In this document: positions 11,354-21,605 of the stretch, one piece after another | Numbering within the stretch: the stretch's first letter is position 1 | How the letters are laid out: each line of letters opens with the position of its first letter | Source: Guadua angustifolia | Lineage: Eukaryota > Streptophyta > Magnoliopsida > Poales > Poaceae | Length of the DNA stretch: 64,000 nucleotides | Assembly (NCBI GenBank): GCA_036346375.1 | Contig: JAYEVE010000058.1 | Span: forward strand, 1 to 64,000 | Direction of reading: 5' to 3' | Program-made: the position numbers and the translations under genes | Notes under the pieces: generated by a model | The model's database searches: none | Seen by the model: the letters and a program-made list of their open reading frames with translations, nothing else | What the model was told of the DNA's origin: nothing

Positions 11354-12503
11354 TGCAACTTGTTACCAACTTGGGCCCAGTAGGAGGTGGAGGAAGAGGC
11401 ATCGCCACTAGCCGCCCAAATGATCGCCCAGAAGTGACAGTATCAAATCGACGATTATCACGTCGGTTTGGCATCAACAACACGTCCTCCTGCAAAATGG
11501 CCAAAGCACTAGCAGTATCAAGGTCTTTTGGGCGTTGAATAACAACCACAGAGCGGATTTCGTCCTTAAGACCATCTATGAACCGAGCCGTAAGAAATTC
11601 CGTATGTAACGTATTATCATACGCTAAAAGTTGATGCACAAGTTCGTCAAACTGCTCGATATATGCCGACACAGTTCCCGTCTGATGAATGTGAAAGAAC
11701 TTGCGCACCAAAGATCCATGTTGATCTCTACCAAACCTATTAGTTAAAGCTACCCCCAATTCATCCCAGGTCATACCAAAGACCTTATGATCCATGGATT
11801 GCAACCAGAAAACAGCTGGGCCTTCAAAGCTTAAAGTCGCCAACCTAACCCAAGTATCCTCTGGCACCGAGTAAAACGAGAAAAAATTTTCACACCGGTT
11901 TTTCTACAATTTTGGATTAGTGCCATCAAAAGTGGGCAAACTGATGTGAGGCAAATTTGCCCCCAAATTTTGAGCCATGGACGCAAAAGTAGCAGCAGAT
12001 GTGGGCGTTGATTGAACCATGGGAAGGTACTGCAGGAGTTTGACAATGGATACCTGTGACCGGAGGAGGCACCAGGCATCGCCAGCCCTAGCGCCCACAC
12101 TCCGGTGATGAAGATGATCGCGGTGGCCAAATAGCCCAGACGTCGCTGTAATAGGAGATCCTTCCTGATGGGCGGAAGAAGACGTCCCAATCTCTCCCTT
12201 CGATTTGCTCGGGTCGAAAGGGAATTGCGCTAGAACTCGCCCAATTTGTTGCTTCAAGTCGGTGACCGAATGATGTAGGTCCGCCACACGATTCTCCACT
12301 TTTGGCTTCCATTCTTCCAGTTGCTCATGATCCTCCGTCAATTTCTTCAAAGAATCATCAACACGCCGTATGTATTGCTGGACATCGGCAACCATAGACC
12401 GAGTTTCCTCCTCCTTCTTACTGTTTTCTTCTAGCTTGGCGAGGATCGTGGTGAGGGGATCGTCAGATCGGGGCGGTGCCATGCTTCCGATTCGGCCCTT
12501 CAA
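11343..12503 (-). pseudogene. Gag (Reina-like element) with an in-frame stop
   Basis: The frame opens at 12503 (or the inner Met at 12482) with a coiled-coil-prone N-terminus, then ISLPTFDGTNPKL. A TAG at 11904-11906 follows, where relatives have Trp (LW). The same frame then continues with VPEDTWVRLATLSFEGPAV and DELVHQLLAYD, the conserved retrotransposon gag core. Apart from that stop, gag is open to 11343, where a frameshift separates it from the zinc knuckle. Confidence 0.9.
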
Positions 12504-12555
12504 TCGCGTAAAGTGGTCGTGCTCCGCCGCCAGATCGCCGATCGGTCGAAAAACC

Positions 12556-12568
12556 GGCTCTGATACCA
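12556..12568 (-). other. Primer binding site (initiator tRNA-Met) of the Reina-like element
   Basis: On the minus strand TGGTATCAGAGCC lies two bases inside the 5' LTR end. It is complementary to the 3' end of plant initiator tRNA-Met, the usual plant LTR-retrotransposon primer. Confidence 0.9.
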
Positions 12569-12570
12569 GA

Positions 12571-12901
12571 TGTGAAGTTCCAACAGATTAAAAGGAAATC
12601 ACAAGTGGACTGTATTGTATAAACTCAGTATGAACGATACAAGGATCGCCGCCGCCACTTCACCGCTCGCCAAGGAGACGGTTCAGCCAATATTCACCGC
12701 CTTCTGAGTATTTCACCCAAATAGTAAGGATGTTAGTTTGTTATCCAATCTGAGCCCATGAACCGGAGGTTAGGCTTGTGGGCTCGCTTTCGCCTGGGGC
12801 CATTCTGCGTCGAGCTTGGAGTCCCTTCTGCCCTTCTCTGCCCAGTTGCCGTAGCTTCAGATGCTGCTTCACCTTCAGGCTTCTTGAGCAGAGTGCTGAC
12901 A
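12571..12901 (-). repeat. 5' LTR of the Reina-like element
   Basis: Near-identical partner of 7371-7702 (331 against 332 bp), with TG...CA ends and AAACT duplicated at 12902-12906. Confidence 0.95.
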
Positions 12902-12906
12902 AAACT

Positions 12907-13179
12907 CTGTAATTGCTGGGTGTTAGTAGTGAATAAAATTAGAAAAGATGTGAGCCTTTCACGTCGCAAAAGGATTTCTCTGTCATTTGCTTGCTCTGTT
13001 GCCGTTTTATCGTCAGAACTCTGCTATTAGAAGTTTTGGTTTTGCAGAAGCGTTTTTCTGCCTAGCGTGAGTTCAGGTAACGACAAAGGCACTTTAGGCA
13101 CTAGTTGGTGCAAGAAACAACAGAAAAGTTTGCTAAGTTTTTGTGAGGCTGATTGACTCCATCCCTGGGAGTTTCAACA
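12907..13179 (+). repeat. Right part of the split Ty1/copia 5' LTR
   Basis: The LTR ends in TTTCAACA at 13179, two bases before a primer binding site, which fixes the boundary. Its left part is at about 6932-7370 on the other side of the inserted gypsy element. Confidence 0.7.
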
Positions 13180-13181
13180 AG

Positions 13182-13194
13182 TGGTATCAAAGCC
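13182..13194 (+). other. Primer binding site (copia-1), one base off tRNA-Met
   Basis: TGGTATCAAAGCC follows the LTR end with a 2-base gap. It matches the tRNA-Met site except for A in place of G at the ninth base, a likely decay change. Confidence 0.8.
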
Positions 13195-13220
13195 GGTAGG
13201 AGATCGGAACTCACGTCGTG

Positions 13221-14339
13221 ATGTCCAGGCAAAGTTCCTCACAGTCACCACCATTGCCATTGAGGAGCCACGGAGGAGGCGATGGCAATGGCAGCAATAC
13301 CACAACACTGTGGTCCAGCGGTGGCGAGGAAGCGGGGTAGTATTGTCTATCCCATGTTGTCGCGAACAAATTATAGCGATCGGGCTCTTCGATGCACGTA
13401 AATCTTGAGCGCAAGGTTTGTGGGAATCTATCGAACACGGAATTGCCGAGTATCGTGATGACCAGATGGCCTTGGCTGCAATTCTTTGTGCTATCCTGCA
13501 AGAGATGTTGGCAACCTTGGCAGTGAAAGATTCAGCGCAGCAAGCATGGGAGGCCATCAAGACAATGTGGATGGGCGCAGAACATGTCCAAGAAGCAAAT
13601 GCGCAAAGATTTCGCACGTAGTTTGAATCGATCACGTTCAAGGAAGGGGAGTCCATTAACGACTTCTCGATGAGGATCACCGGTCTCGCCAACAATCTTC
13701 GTGTCCTCGGCAACACGCTAGAAGAAGAGCAAGTTGTGAAGAAGTTTCTTCACTTCGTACCAATGAAGTTCAGGGCCTGTTTTTTTCAGTTTTGGATTCT
13801 CTAAAAGCTGATTCTGGATTGTGGTTGTAGAGAAGCTGATTTTCCAAAAGATAGAATCCAAAAGCATATATGGAGTGGATTATGTATTCTAGTGTATATG
13901 GATGGACTGGATTATGAGAATCAGACTGTTTATTTTTTATTCTGCTTTTGGGACCAGAATCTAGAATCAAAAGCTGAAACAAACAGGCCCTCACTCAAGT
14001 GGCGATTTCTATTAAGATGCTACTTGATACGAAGAGCATGTCAATTGAGGAATTCACTGGGCGATTGCGATCTGTTGAGGAGCGATCACGGGCTTGGAGA
14101 TGCAAGAAGCGCTAGCTCGAAACCGACTTCTTCTCACGGAAGAGGAGTGGCTTCGCATGCGATAAGGAGTATGGTGCGATTTCTTCGGTGGCGAGAGGAG
14201 TAATACGGTGATAATAGGCGTCCACAATGACAAGCAAGTACAACCGAGGGCGTGGAGATCGTGGCCACATCGTGAAGAGGGATGCTGCACCATCAAATAA
14301 AAGATTTGATAAATAAAAAATTAAGTGCTTTAATTGCAC
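13221..14339 (+). pseudogene. Ty1/copia gag fragment (copia-1), interrupted by a MITE and truncated
   Basis: The translation includes LWESIEHGIAEYRDDQMALA, ATLAVKDSAQQAWEAIKTM, then after a stop at about 13620 FESITFKEGESINDFSMRIT and LANNLRVLG. This is a copia gag closely related in order and wording to the gag of the element at 51.4 kb. After the MITE (13773-13990) the frame resumes (TQVAISIKMLLDTKSMSIEE). It ends inside the zinc knuckle (KCFNC, about 14323-14337), where unrelated RPA-like sequence begins. No protease, integrase or RT follows, so this is a dead remnant. Confidence 0.85.
13773..13990. mobile_element. Tourist-like MITE, copy 1 of a family (218 bp)
   Basis: The ends GGGCCTGTTT and AAACAGGCCC are inverted repeats, and further in TTGGATTCTCTAAAAGCTGA pairs with a CTAGAATCAAAAGCTGA-like stretch. 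A TCA duplication flanks it (13770-13772 and 13991-13993). Removing it restores the copia gag frame (KF then TQVAI), which proves insertion. A second copy is at 27572-27788. Confidence 0.88.
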
Positions 14340-15985
14340 TATCGATCGGACACAGAATGTTGGAATGTCACTTTGTAGCGATCCTTCAGACATCGTGATG
14401 ATGATCTCGTACTTAGATCCAATGAGGTTTTTGATCTCCAATGGAATGTATTCTTGCTGCCCTTCAGCTGCCGTGACTAACAACATCGGAGGTTTTCTCA
14501 CTAAGTTTTGTGCTATGCTGCCTAAGAACATGAATTTTGTAGTGGGAAGGTCACTATTTGTGTCTGCATGAGGATCAGCACCTATCATGTTGATTCTGTA
14601 CCTGGTGTGTGGTCAGCACTGACTATATTAATTTGTTTGGAGCTATTGGTTATATGGAACCGTATAGAGAGTTGTATACCTTGGCTTAGCCGCAGTGGCA
14701 CTGCATCTTTGACATTTGTACCCATCTTCTTCTGGAAAAGTTTTTTTTCCAACATGAAGAACACGATATGTACCACCACAGTTGATTCGGTGTTGTCTAT
14801 AATAACTACAGTCGCTATGAAGAGCTGGCCCTAGCCGTAGCACAACATAAAGAGTAGGCACAATTAGCATAGCGGTATTGTATGTTATCGTGGAAATGAG
14901 CAAGGATCTGTTTTGGTGATGTACCAGAGATTCGTTTGGTATGAGCTTTATGAGATTGTAGACTGTTGCAGTGACTGGATTGATTTCAGGCTGGTTGCTT
15001 TTTTGATATTCAATTTGATAGGGATGATCTATGACGCTGCATGAAATACGGAAGTGGATAGCATAAATGGATTTGACAAAATGTTGAGAGTAGGCGGTAT
15101 AGCAAGTGTATTAGGAGATCAGCTGTGCAGGAAGTAGTTGAAGAACCACACATGCTATGCAGAGCCTGAATCTCTGGAATCGGGATGTTAATATACCATT
15201 TACACGCAGACGTACTCTGTAACGCAAGCTCTCCTACATACATGTATGAACATATCTGTAAGTAGCTAGAAGCTGAAGTATGTAATAAAGCAAACGTGCC
15301 ATAAACATTGTCATGCAGATCTATGTGACGTATGATAAATGAAGGAAATAGCTATAGCTAACCTGAGTACGTGTTAACCAGTATGCCAACAAATATAGCA
15401 AGAACAAATGTATATTGGGAAATGTTTTGCATTATGTCGGCCTTGAATAGATGAGTGTGACAACCCCATAGAGTTATAATAGCCATTTCACTGTAAAACA
15501 AAAAGCTAGAGGTCCGATTACACAGTGCAATAGATATATTGAGGTAGTAGTCTGTAGAGGGATCACGTATTGCGCCAAACATAAGAGCCAAAAATAAAGA
15601 CTAAGCTGATGCATCTCCCATTAGTTATGTTAATCGTACGTTTAACAGTAGGTCCAAGCCTTGTGGTTATGTCAGTGATTGCGGAGACGGCAATTATGAC
15701 GACGACAGTGTCTGATGTAGAGCATGGGTACAATGAAACACATGTGAGGAAAAAGTAAGCAAATGTGATAACTGTAATGAGTGATAATCAGCGAGTGATA
15801 ACATGCTGTTTTACCCATGCGAGTTTTGAGTGTGGCAAATGTGGCAGCACTGTAGGTGTAAATGGGAAATTGGCTGGTTTTGGAAGCATCTCTGTAACCT
15901 TTGTATACTCAAAAAATCTAGCTAGATTATTTTTATCAACTGCTCTGTAGGACTCCTTTGATTCGATTGTCTCAAAGTATTCAAT
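14338..15985 (-). pseudogene. Replication protein A large-subunit-like gene fragment (RPA1-like), intron-containing
   Basis: Minus-strand segments in the right order give: TRLGPTVKRTINITNG (about 15670), ITLWGCHTHLFKADIMQNIS (about 15470), STSACKWYINIPIPEIQAL (about 15210), a C4 zinc-ribbon segment with EDGYKCQRCSATAAKPRY (about 14700), and TAAEGQQEYIPLEIKNLIGS (about 14470). These match the OB-fold and zinc-ribbon regions of plant RPA70-like proteins. A splice junction near 15357/15234 fits GT-AG. Parts are broken by stops, and the 5' and 3' ends are missing. RPA70-like genes of this sort are frequent passengers or components of plant Helitrons, but I found no Helitron helicase and no convincing termini, so host capture and Helitron origin both remain open. 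Confidence 0.7.
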
Positions 15986-16919
15986 TTCATATATTGATGG
16001 GTGTTCAACAGGCTATACCAGTATAAGTATGTGATATGTATCATGAGCACGTAGTATAGACAAGAACTGCGATAATAAAATAAAGAGAAGATGATGATAT
16101 AAATAGAAAATGTCATGCTATGTTACGTTTTAATTACGGTTTTGCAATACAAGTATATTTGAGGAAAATTTTTTGTAATAGGTGACAAGTATTGAAAACA
16201 GAGTGAATATTTTCTATTTTATAATATATAACAATAAAAATATCACAAATGAAGTTTTGCAACAATTTGTTTTTCAAAAAGCACAATTACATATGTATCG
16301 TCAAGTCATTTAAACATCCTCTAAGAATGATACATGTGAGTATGCACGCCGCCTTGTTAGTTCTTGAAAAAGCTCAAGCAAAAAGGCCGCAGGATTGTGA
16401 CAAACGGTTCGTTGGAAGGAGAGATGAACGGTAGCTTTATCAGTGAAGTGAGTAAACGGGAGCTGAGAAGCAGGTAGCCTTCGCTAGAGCATGCCGAGAG
16501 ATCTCCTTGCACATTCCTCATTTTTCCCCTCTGAAGATTGCTGTGTCGATGTAGGAAAGTAAAGAATATTTGGCTCCGCATGCAGGAGAGAAATGTTTCT
16601 GCGCGCATTGCCCCAGGAGGCTCGATCGGTGGACTGTGTTACAACCAATGATCCAACACTTTCCAGCCAAGGAGAGGAAAGATCTTGCGGCTTGCCTATG
16701 GTCATAGCTTGCCCTAAGGGAACAGAAGATTGAACTAGAGAACGGTGAGTATATGATCTGTTGAGTATAGTGACCGGTGTCGTAGTCTTTTAGGATTTAA
16801 AAGCATGTACTACAAGGAGTTATAAATAAATTCTAAGAGGGTTAGGATTACTATTTTTTTAGTAGGATTTTTACTTCCTTTTGAAGGAGGACTAGAGAGA
16901 CTATATAAACCCATTGAGA
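15986..16919. other. Gene-free AT-rich stretch, last part probably LTR
   Basis: No protein similarity was recognised. From about 16745 the sequence looks like an LTR promoter: it has CTATATAAACCC at about 16901, followed at once by the inserted solo LTR. The outer sequence resumes at 18413. Confidence 0.4.
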
Positions 16920-18412
16920 TGTTGGGAAATAAGGGCAGCAATGAGGAATCAATTTTAAAATTTTCCATCTATCTAAATCTGGAAAACTCGTTGTGTATGA
17001 TATAAGATTACAGACTAGGGTTTTAGCGTTACCACTTGACGCGCAGGTGCAACTTCTCAGTAGCGAGAGAAGAGCGTGTCAAATCACATTAGGATGTCGA
17101 GGTAATAGCAACCTCGTCCCACAAGTATCCACATAAATATGAAGAAGACTCTGAGTGCTGGTCTGCTAGAACCCCCTAGCATGGCCCTCTTGGTTCTCGC
17201 TGGAATTAGTCTCTCAATTTCAGTTACCACTATGCAACTCAAGTGAGTCTTTATTTATAACCGAGGAATAGGAATAAGATAAACTTGAAACATTTCTGTT
17301 TCTAACTAAATAGGATTCAAGCTAACCTTTATCAATTCAATCCTTATCCGAACCAACTCACTATTTAATCCATATTACATTAATCCGAATCATATAGGCT
17401 CTCTATTACATTACGAATTCGAATAATCTGAATTAAACAAGGACTTATTCCATATGTGATAATTCCAATATATTAATTATCCATATAATAATGTATGGAA
17501 TTTATTAACAACCTATTAGGTTCCCATTCTTATGTGTAACTCGGTAGGCCCATTTTGATGTTAGCAGTGTATTGAATCACCATATGATGCATAAGTCATA
17601 AGCGGCTCCTAGTAGAACATTATGACTTCATAGATCACAAGGATTTGATGTATGACAAGCCATCAATGAATATATGTTCAATCCTTTTGTACTTTCAAAT
17701 ATCAAGATTAAACCCAAGGCGAGATATGTGTCATCCTTATGTTGTTTGATCCATGTTTCTCAAATCTTCAAAGCTAGATTAAATAGATCAAGTAGTTGAC
17801 ACCTCAACCAACTCGGGCATGACCATGCATATTTTTTAGTCTATCTACTTCGAGTGGCCTTCAGATATCTTTTTGTCGTATAATGAGGAGAACAAAATTC
17901 CATCTTGACTTTACATATCCGTCCACATGTGTCAACACATTCATGAGTGTAACTAATATAATTATGTTGTTACGGACAACAATTAGTAACATCAAATAAT
18001 ATTATCCTCATCTTGGGAACCATGTATGTCTCAAGACAAAGGATCAATCGTAAACATTGTATGAAACCAACTAATGACACGCATGTAATGCTTAATGCAG
18101 TTTTTCATAATGGGTCTATCTAATAATATGTTCACCAACACATTATCTATATAATTATGTTTATATCATATATCTATGATCCATAAAACATGATTGTCAT
18201 ATAGCCATGTGCTTATCTATTTAAATAAGAAATTAATGTTACAATCAATTAAGCGACAATGGACAATTTATAATAATAATACAAACATGTTCGTAGTCTA
18301 GTGATAAATCACATACTTGATAATCTATAACATGGTATTTATTAAAGAAGCATAAAAACATAAACATCTATCAATCATATCTATGATTGGCCACTATGGT
18401 ATATTTCCAACA
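16920..18412 (-). repeat. Solo LTR, BARE/Angela-like copia, about 1.49 kb
   Basis: On the minus strand it starts TGTTGGAAATATACC and ends CTTATTTCCCAACA, giving TG...CA ends with short inverted repeats. The opening resembles the well-known TGTTGGAAATATGCCC start of BARE/Angela LTRs. A TATAAATA box on the minus strand lies near 17255, and TGTGGATACTTGTGGGACGA near 17120 resembles the U5 of that family. No primer binding site lies on the left (3' on the minus strand) and no coding region is attached, so it is a solo LTR. The flanking bases share only AGA, not a clean 5-bp duplication. Confidence 0.75.
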
Positions 18413-18894
18413 AGAGGGTGGCCATAGAGAACCCAAGCAACAAAGCAAAGAAGACACTCATCTAAAGGTAAAAGGCGCAAGAGAGGATTAGAAACTAGGT
18501 TATTCTTTAGCACTATATTTTTTATAGGGCAAAGATTCAAGGGTCCTAAAAGATTCAAAAGGGTTGTGAGAGAGTGGCAATCCCTTATACTCTTTTAGGA
18601 CCAGGATCTCTCTAGATTCTTACATCTGAAATCTCAGATCCTTCTTAGCGTGGGTCCTCGCCACGCAGGGCCTGTGGCAGTGACTGTCTGTCAACAAGGG
18701 ACGACAATGAGAATCTGCTTCCACTCTTTTAAGGTTGTACTTTAGCAAATCTTTCTCTCTCATTATGGTTGTTTCCTCGTAGTTATTTCAGTTATATGCA
18801 AGATTCAACTGCTTTGTTCCTAAGACTGTGCACGTTCAGGTTGTATCTCATAAAACTCTAATCGATCGAAGACTCTTGCACATAGAAAGAACTA
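18413..18894. other. Continuation of the outer LTR-like sequence with a strong hairpin
   Basis: No ORF is present. It contains 12-bp perfect inverted arms, GGTCCTAAAAGA at 18542-18553 and TCTTTTAGGACC at 18591-18602, with further pairing (AAGGG/CCCTT) inside the loop. It probably belongs to the LTR interrupted at 16920. Confidence 0.45.
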
Positions 18895-19279
18895 GAGTAA
18901 ATTTCATAAGACTAGGTTTCTTGCACAAACTATAAAAAAATACAGATTTTAGCATCTATTCAAGAGAACTCCATATTTTAGAAACATTTATTTCACAAAA
19001 CTATAAGTTGTAGCATCTATTGTAATTTGTTACCACTATGACAGTTGATACCCACATGATAGTCACACAATTCGACTTAAAACCAAATGGGACAAAGGGG
19101 TTTTGTGACTACCACGTGGTTCCTATCTATCAGAGTGGTAACAAATTATAGTAGATGCTACAATATGTATTTCTATGAAGCAAATATTCCTAAGACCTAT
19201 AGTTCTCTAAAATAGATGCTAAAACCTATAGTTTTTTAATAATTTGTACAATAAATCTCTAGTTTTGTGAAATTTACTC
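18895..19279. mobile_element. Mutator-type MITE (long TIR), copy 1, 385 bp
   Basis: Long inverted repeats begin GAGTAAATTTCA at both ends, with a CTATAGTTTT-rich inner part. The flanks are AAAGAACTA (18886-18894) and AAAGAAGTA (19280-19288), a 9-bp duplication with one mismatch, as Mutator-like elements make. Copy 2 lies at 43028-43407 with a perfect 9-bp duplication. Confidence 0.88.
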
Positions 19280-20199
19280 AAAGAAGTATCAAAGTGTATC
19301 CATCACCACCTACAAAGATAAAACTGCCAGTGCCATCAAAATCCAATATAATTTTTTTCTTATACGAGGAAATCCCTTTTCTCGCTTCATAGATAATCAT
19401 AAGTAGTGCTTGTGAGAACGGGAGATGGGATGATGGCTCGATTTCTCTTGTGCATACATATACTAGTAAAATCCCACACGTTGGCACAAGTGATCCCTAA
19501 ATTTTAATAGAGAGGAAATTTTCTTTAAAAATTAGAAAAATTTAAAAAACAAAAATATTGTAACTTGACGTTAGCACAAGGGGGAATTTTTTTCAAAAAA
19601 ATATTTTTTTACATTTTTTAAAAAAAAAATAAATAATAAAAATGATGTGGCATGCCCTGACTGACCTCCCCAACAATAATGATTTATATAGATACTAGGC
19701 TGAGCCACTCACTATGCTATGCCAAGTGAATTTTGATAGAATGCTCAAATGGCAAAACCAATCGCCACTATGGACAACATTTTTCCTTTGGCGAAACCTA
19801 GAAAAATGTAAGAAAAACTAAAATAATAACAATATTAGAATTAGCGGGGGGCCTTTTCGCATAAGTAGGGAATGAGAACAAGATTTTGGAAACCAATGGG
19901 TTTCTTCGCGAAAATGGGGATTCAGGACATAAGAGAAATTTTTGCCTCCCTACGCATAAGGTTTGAAATCTCGATTTTGGGAGGCATTTTAGAGGGGACT
20001 GAAAGGAAAATTTCAGTGAGATATCATAATTTTAGACAAATACCAGATGAAATACAAAAAAATTCAAATCTGGTTTTTTTTTGCATCAAGATTTCCAATA
20101 ATTTAGCGAGAAAAGCTGAGATTTTGGTGAAATTGAACAGAGCGAAAAATAGTCTACAACATGTTGAAACATTTCGAATTTTTTTGGATGCTCCTAACG
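19280..20199. other. AT-rich gene-free sequence
   Basis: Only short chance ORFs are present. Long A/T runs occur, for example 19500-19640. A 115-codon open frame at 19872-20219 is Phe/Arg/Lys-rich and reads like non-coding repeat sequence; no function is assigned. Confidence 0.4.
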
Positions 20200-20780
20200 C
20201 ATTACTTATGTTTCCATAAAAATTTTAGATGATTATAAGGACTGACAAATTTTAAAAATTCAAACAGTGCTACTATACCGACAAAACGCTAACTAGCAAA
20301 TTTGAACCGAATGAAAAATGGAATAGCCACATTAGAACATTTTTAGTTTTTTTACATAGTTCTTAAGTATCACTAATGTTCTCATAAAATATTTAGATAA
20401 TGATGAAGCTTGAGGAATTTTTAAAAATTTGGACAGTGCTGATGTCCTAACAAAAGCCTTACAAGCAAATTTCAACCAAACAAAAAATAATTCAAACCTT
20501 ATTAGAAAATTTTGAATTTTTTTTAGATAGTTCTGATGTATCATTAATGTTTTCATAAAATTTTCAAATGATTATCAATCTTGATGAATTTTAAAAAATT
20601 CTAATTGTGCTACTATAGTGATAAAAGCCCGATGATCAATACATAGATTTGCTTGAACAATCAAAAAAGGTTTAGAATTTTTGAAACTTTTACAAAAGGT
20701 TATAAGACAATACTTGATCTCTCATTAAAATTTTGGATCATGGTCACACTCTAGAGAATTTATAAAATTCTTAAAAGAGT
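20200..20780. repeat. Degenerate tandem repeat, period about 170 bp, about 3.5 units (block 1)
   Basis: A recognisable phrase (CATAAAAnTTTTnnATnATnA, then a GAATTTnnAAAAATTC and AnTGTGCTACTAT stretch) recurs at about 20215, 20383, 20554 and 20722, giving spacings of about 168-171 bp. Units are strongly diverged. Similar phrasing appears again in block 2 (22440-22830). Confidence 0.6.
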
Positions 20781-21164
20781 ATTGTAAAGTTAGAAATTTT
20801 GGCAGCATTTTAACTGATATTTGAATTTTAATGGTTATAATTGGAAACAATCAATATATATTGGCATCACAAATGATAAACATGAAATAAAATTGATACA
20901 TATGATAATTCATCACATATACACTACAAATATGACTATACAAGAGCATATTCACCACATATATGACAATGCAACGGTGGTTAATAAACATGAGAATTAC
21001 CTGTGAAAGCAAGGATGTTGCCATAATACAATGCTCAGCCCAAACCACTTGCAAGAGGCATAAGTAAAGAATAAGTATGCAGTATGAACATGTATTGCAA
21101 AAAGATGCATAATTAAAAGAGTAGGATCATGCAAAGCATGGACAACAATGAGTTTACCTACCTA

Positions 21165-21605
21165 CGAGTAGTAGTACGCGTGTAGTGCAAACTCCACCTC
21201 CTCGTTATCGACAATGATCTCGTGATACCTCCTTTGGTGCTGTTGCTTGTACTTTTCCCAGCTCATATCCCGAGGTAGCTAGACAGACTTCCAGTGTTCA
21301 TAATGAGCCATCCAATTGTCATGATTCTCTGACTGCTAAAGGTACCTGACAGATGTGCCTCGTACGTACGAATCGACGTAGGGATTAGTGTAGTCAAATT
21401 GCTAAGATATGCTTGATCCATCATAACTCTGTTTATGACTGTACCCATTCTGATCCCATCCGTATGGCATTGGACCGTACTCTACCATAGGGTACCCAGG
21501 ATGCTCATTTGGAAAACCCCAATAGCTTAAAGACTGGCTTCTAGACCATGAGCCTACATCATCCTGAGGCTATCCTACCTGTCGCCCTTCTAGAGTAATG
21601 AACTG
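21165..21605 (-). pseudogene. Decayed ORF of unknown family, interrupted only by TAG codons
   Basis: One minus-strand frame reads about 130 residues of plausible protein with four TAG codons. Parts are SYWGFPNEHPGYPMVEYGPM, QFDYTNPYVDSYVRGTSVRY, NHDNWMAHYEHWKSV and MSWEKYKQQHQRRYHEIIVD. The reading is rich in Tyr, Trp, Gln and acidic residues and does not look random. Each TAG is next to residues that would suit Gln. I do not recognise the family; it may be an ORF of an old transposon. The nearest intact frame is only 61 codons. Confidence 0.5.

Larger units (their letters stand above)
7371..12901 (-). mobile_element. Complete Ty3/gypsy chromovirus (Reina-like), 5531 bp, coding region dead
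   Basis: Two TG...CA LTRs (7371-7702 and 12571-12901), a 5-bp AAACT target duplication (7366-7370 and 12902-12906), a tRNA-Met primer site at 12556-12568 and a polypurine tract at 7703-7716 define a full element on the minus strand. The domain order gag, protease, RT, RNase H, integrase, chromodomain-like tail is Ty3/gypsy. The small size, about 330-bp LTRs and a PAWGQA motif after the chromodomain suggest the Reina clade (inference). The LTRs differ by four substitutions and one single-base gap by my hand count, yet the coding region has at least five nonsense codons and about six frameshifts. It sits inside a copia LTR. Confidence 0.95.

Noticed and set aside
14338..16740. A complete Helitron
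   Set aside because: RPA-like pieces are present, but no Rep/helicase, no convincing TC start or CTRR end with hairpin could be placed.
18886..19288. Repeated short phrases as a CRISPR-like array
   Set aside because: This is a MITE with inverted arms; no regular direct repeats with spacers occur, and the genome is eukaryotic.
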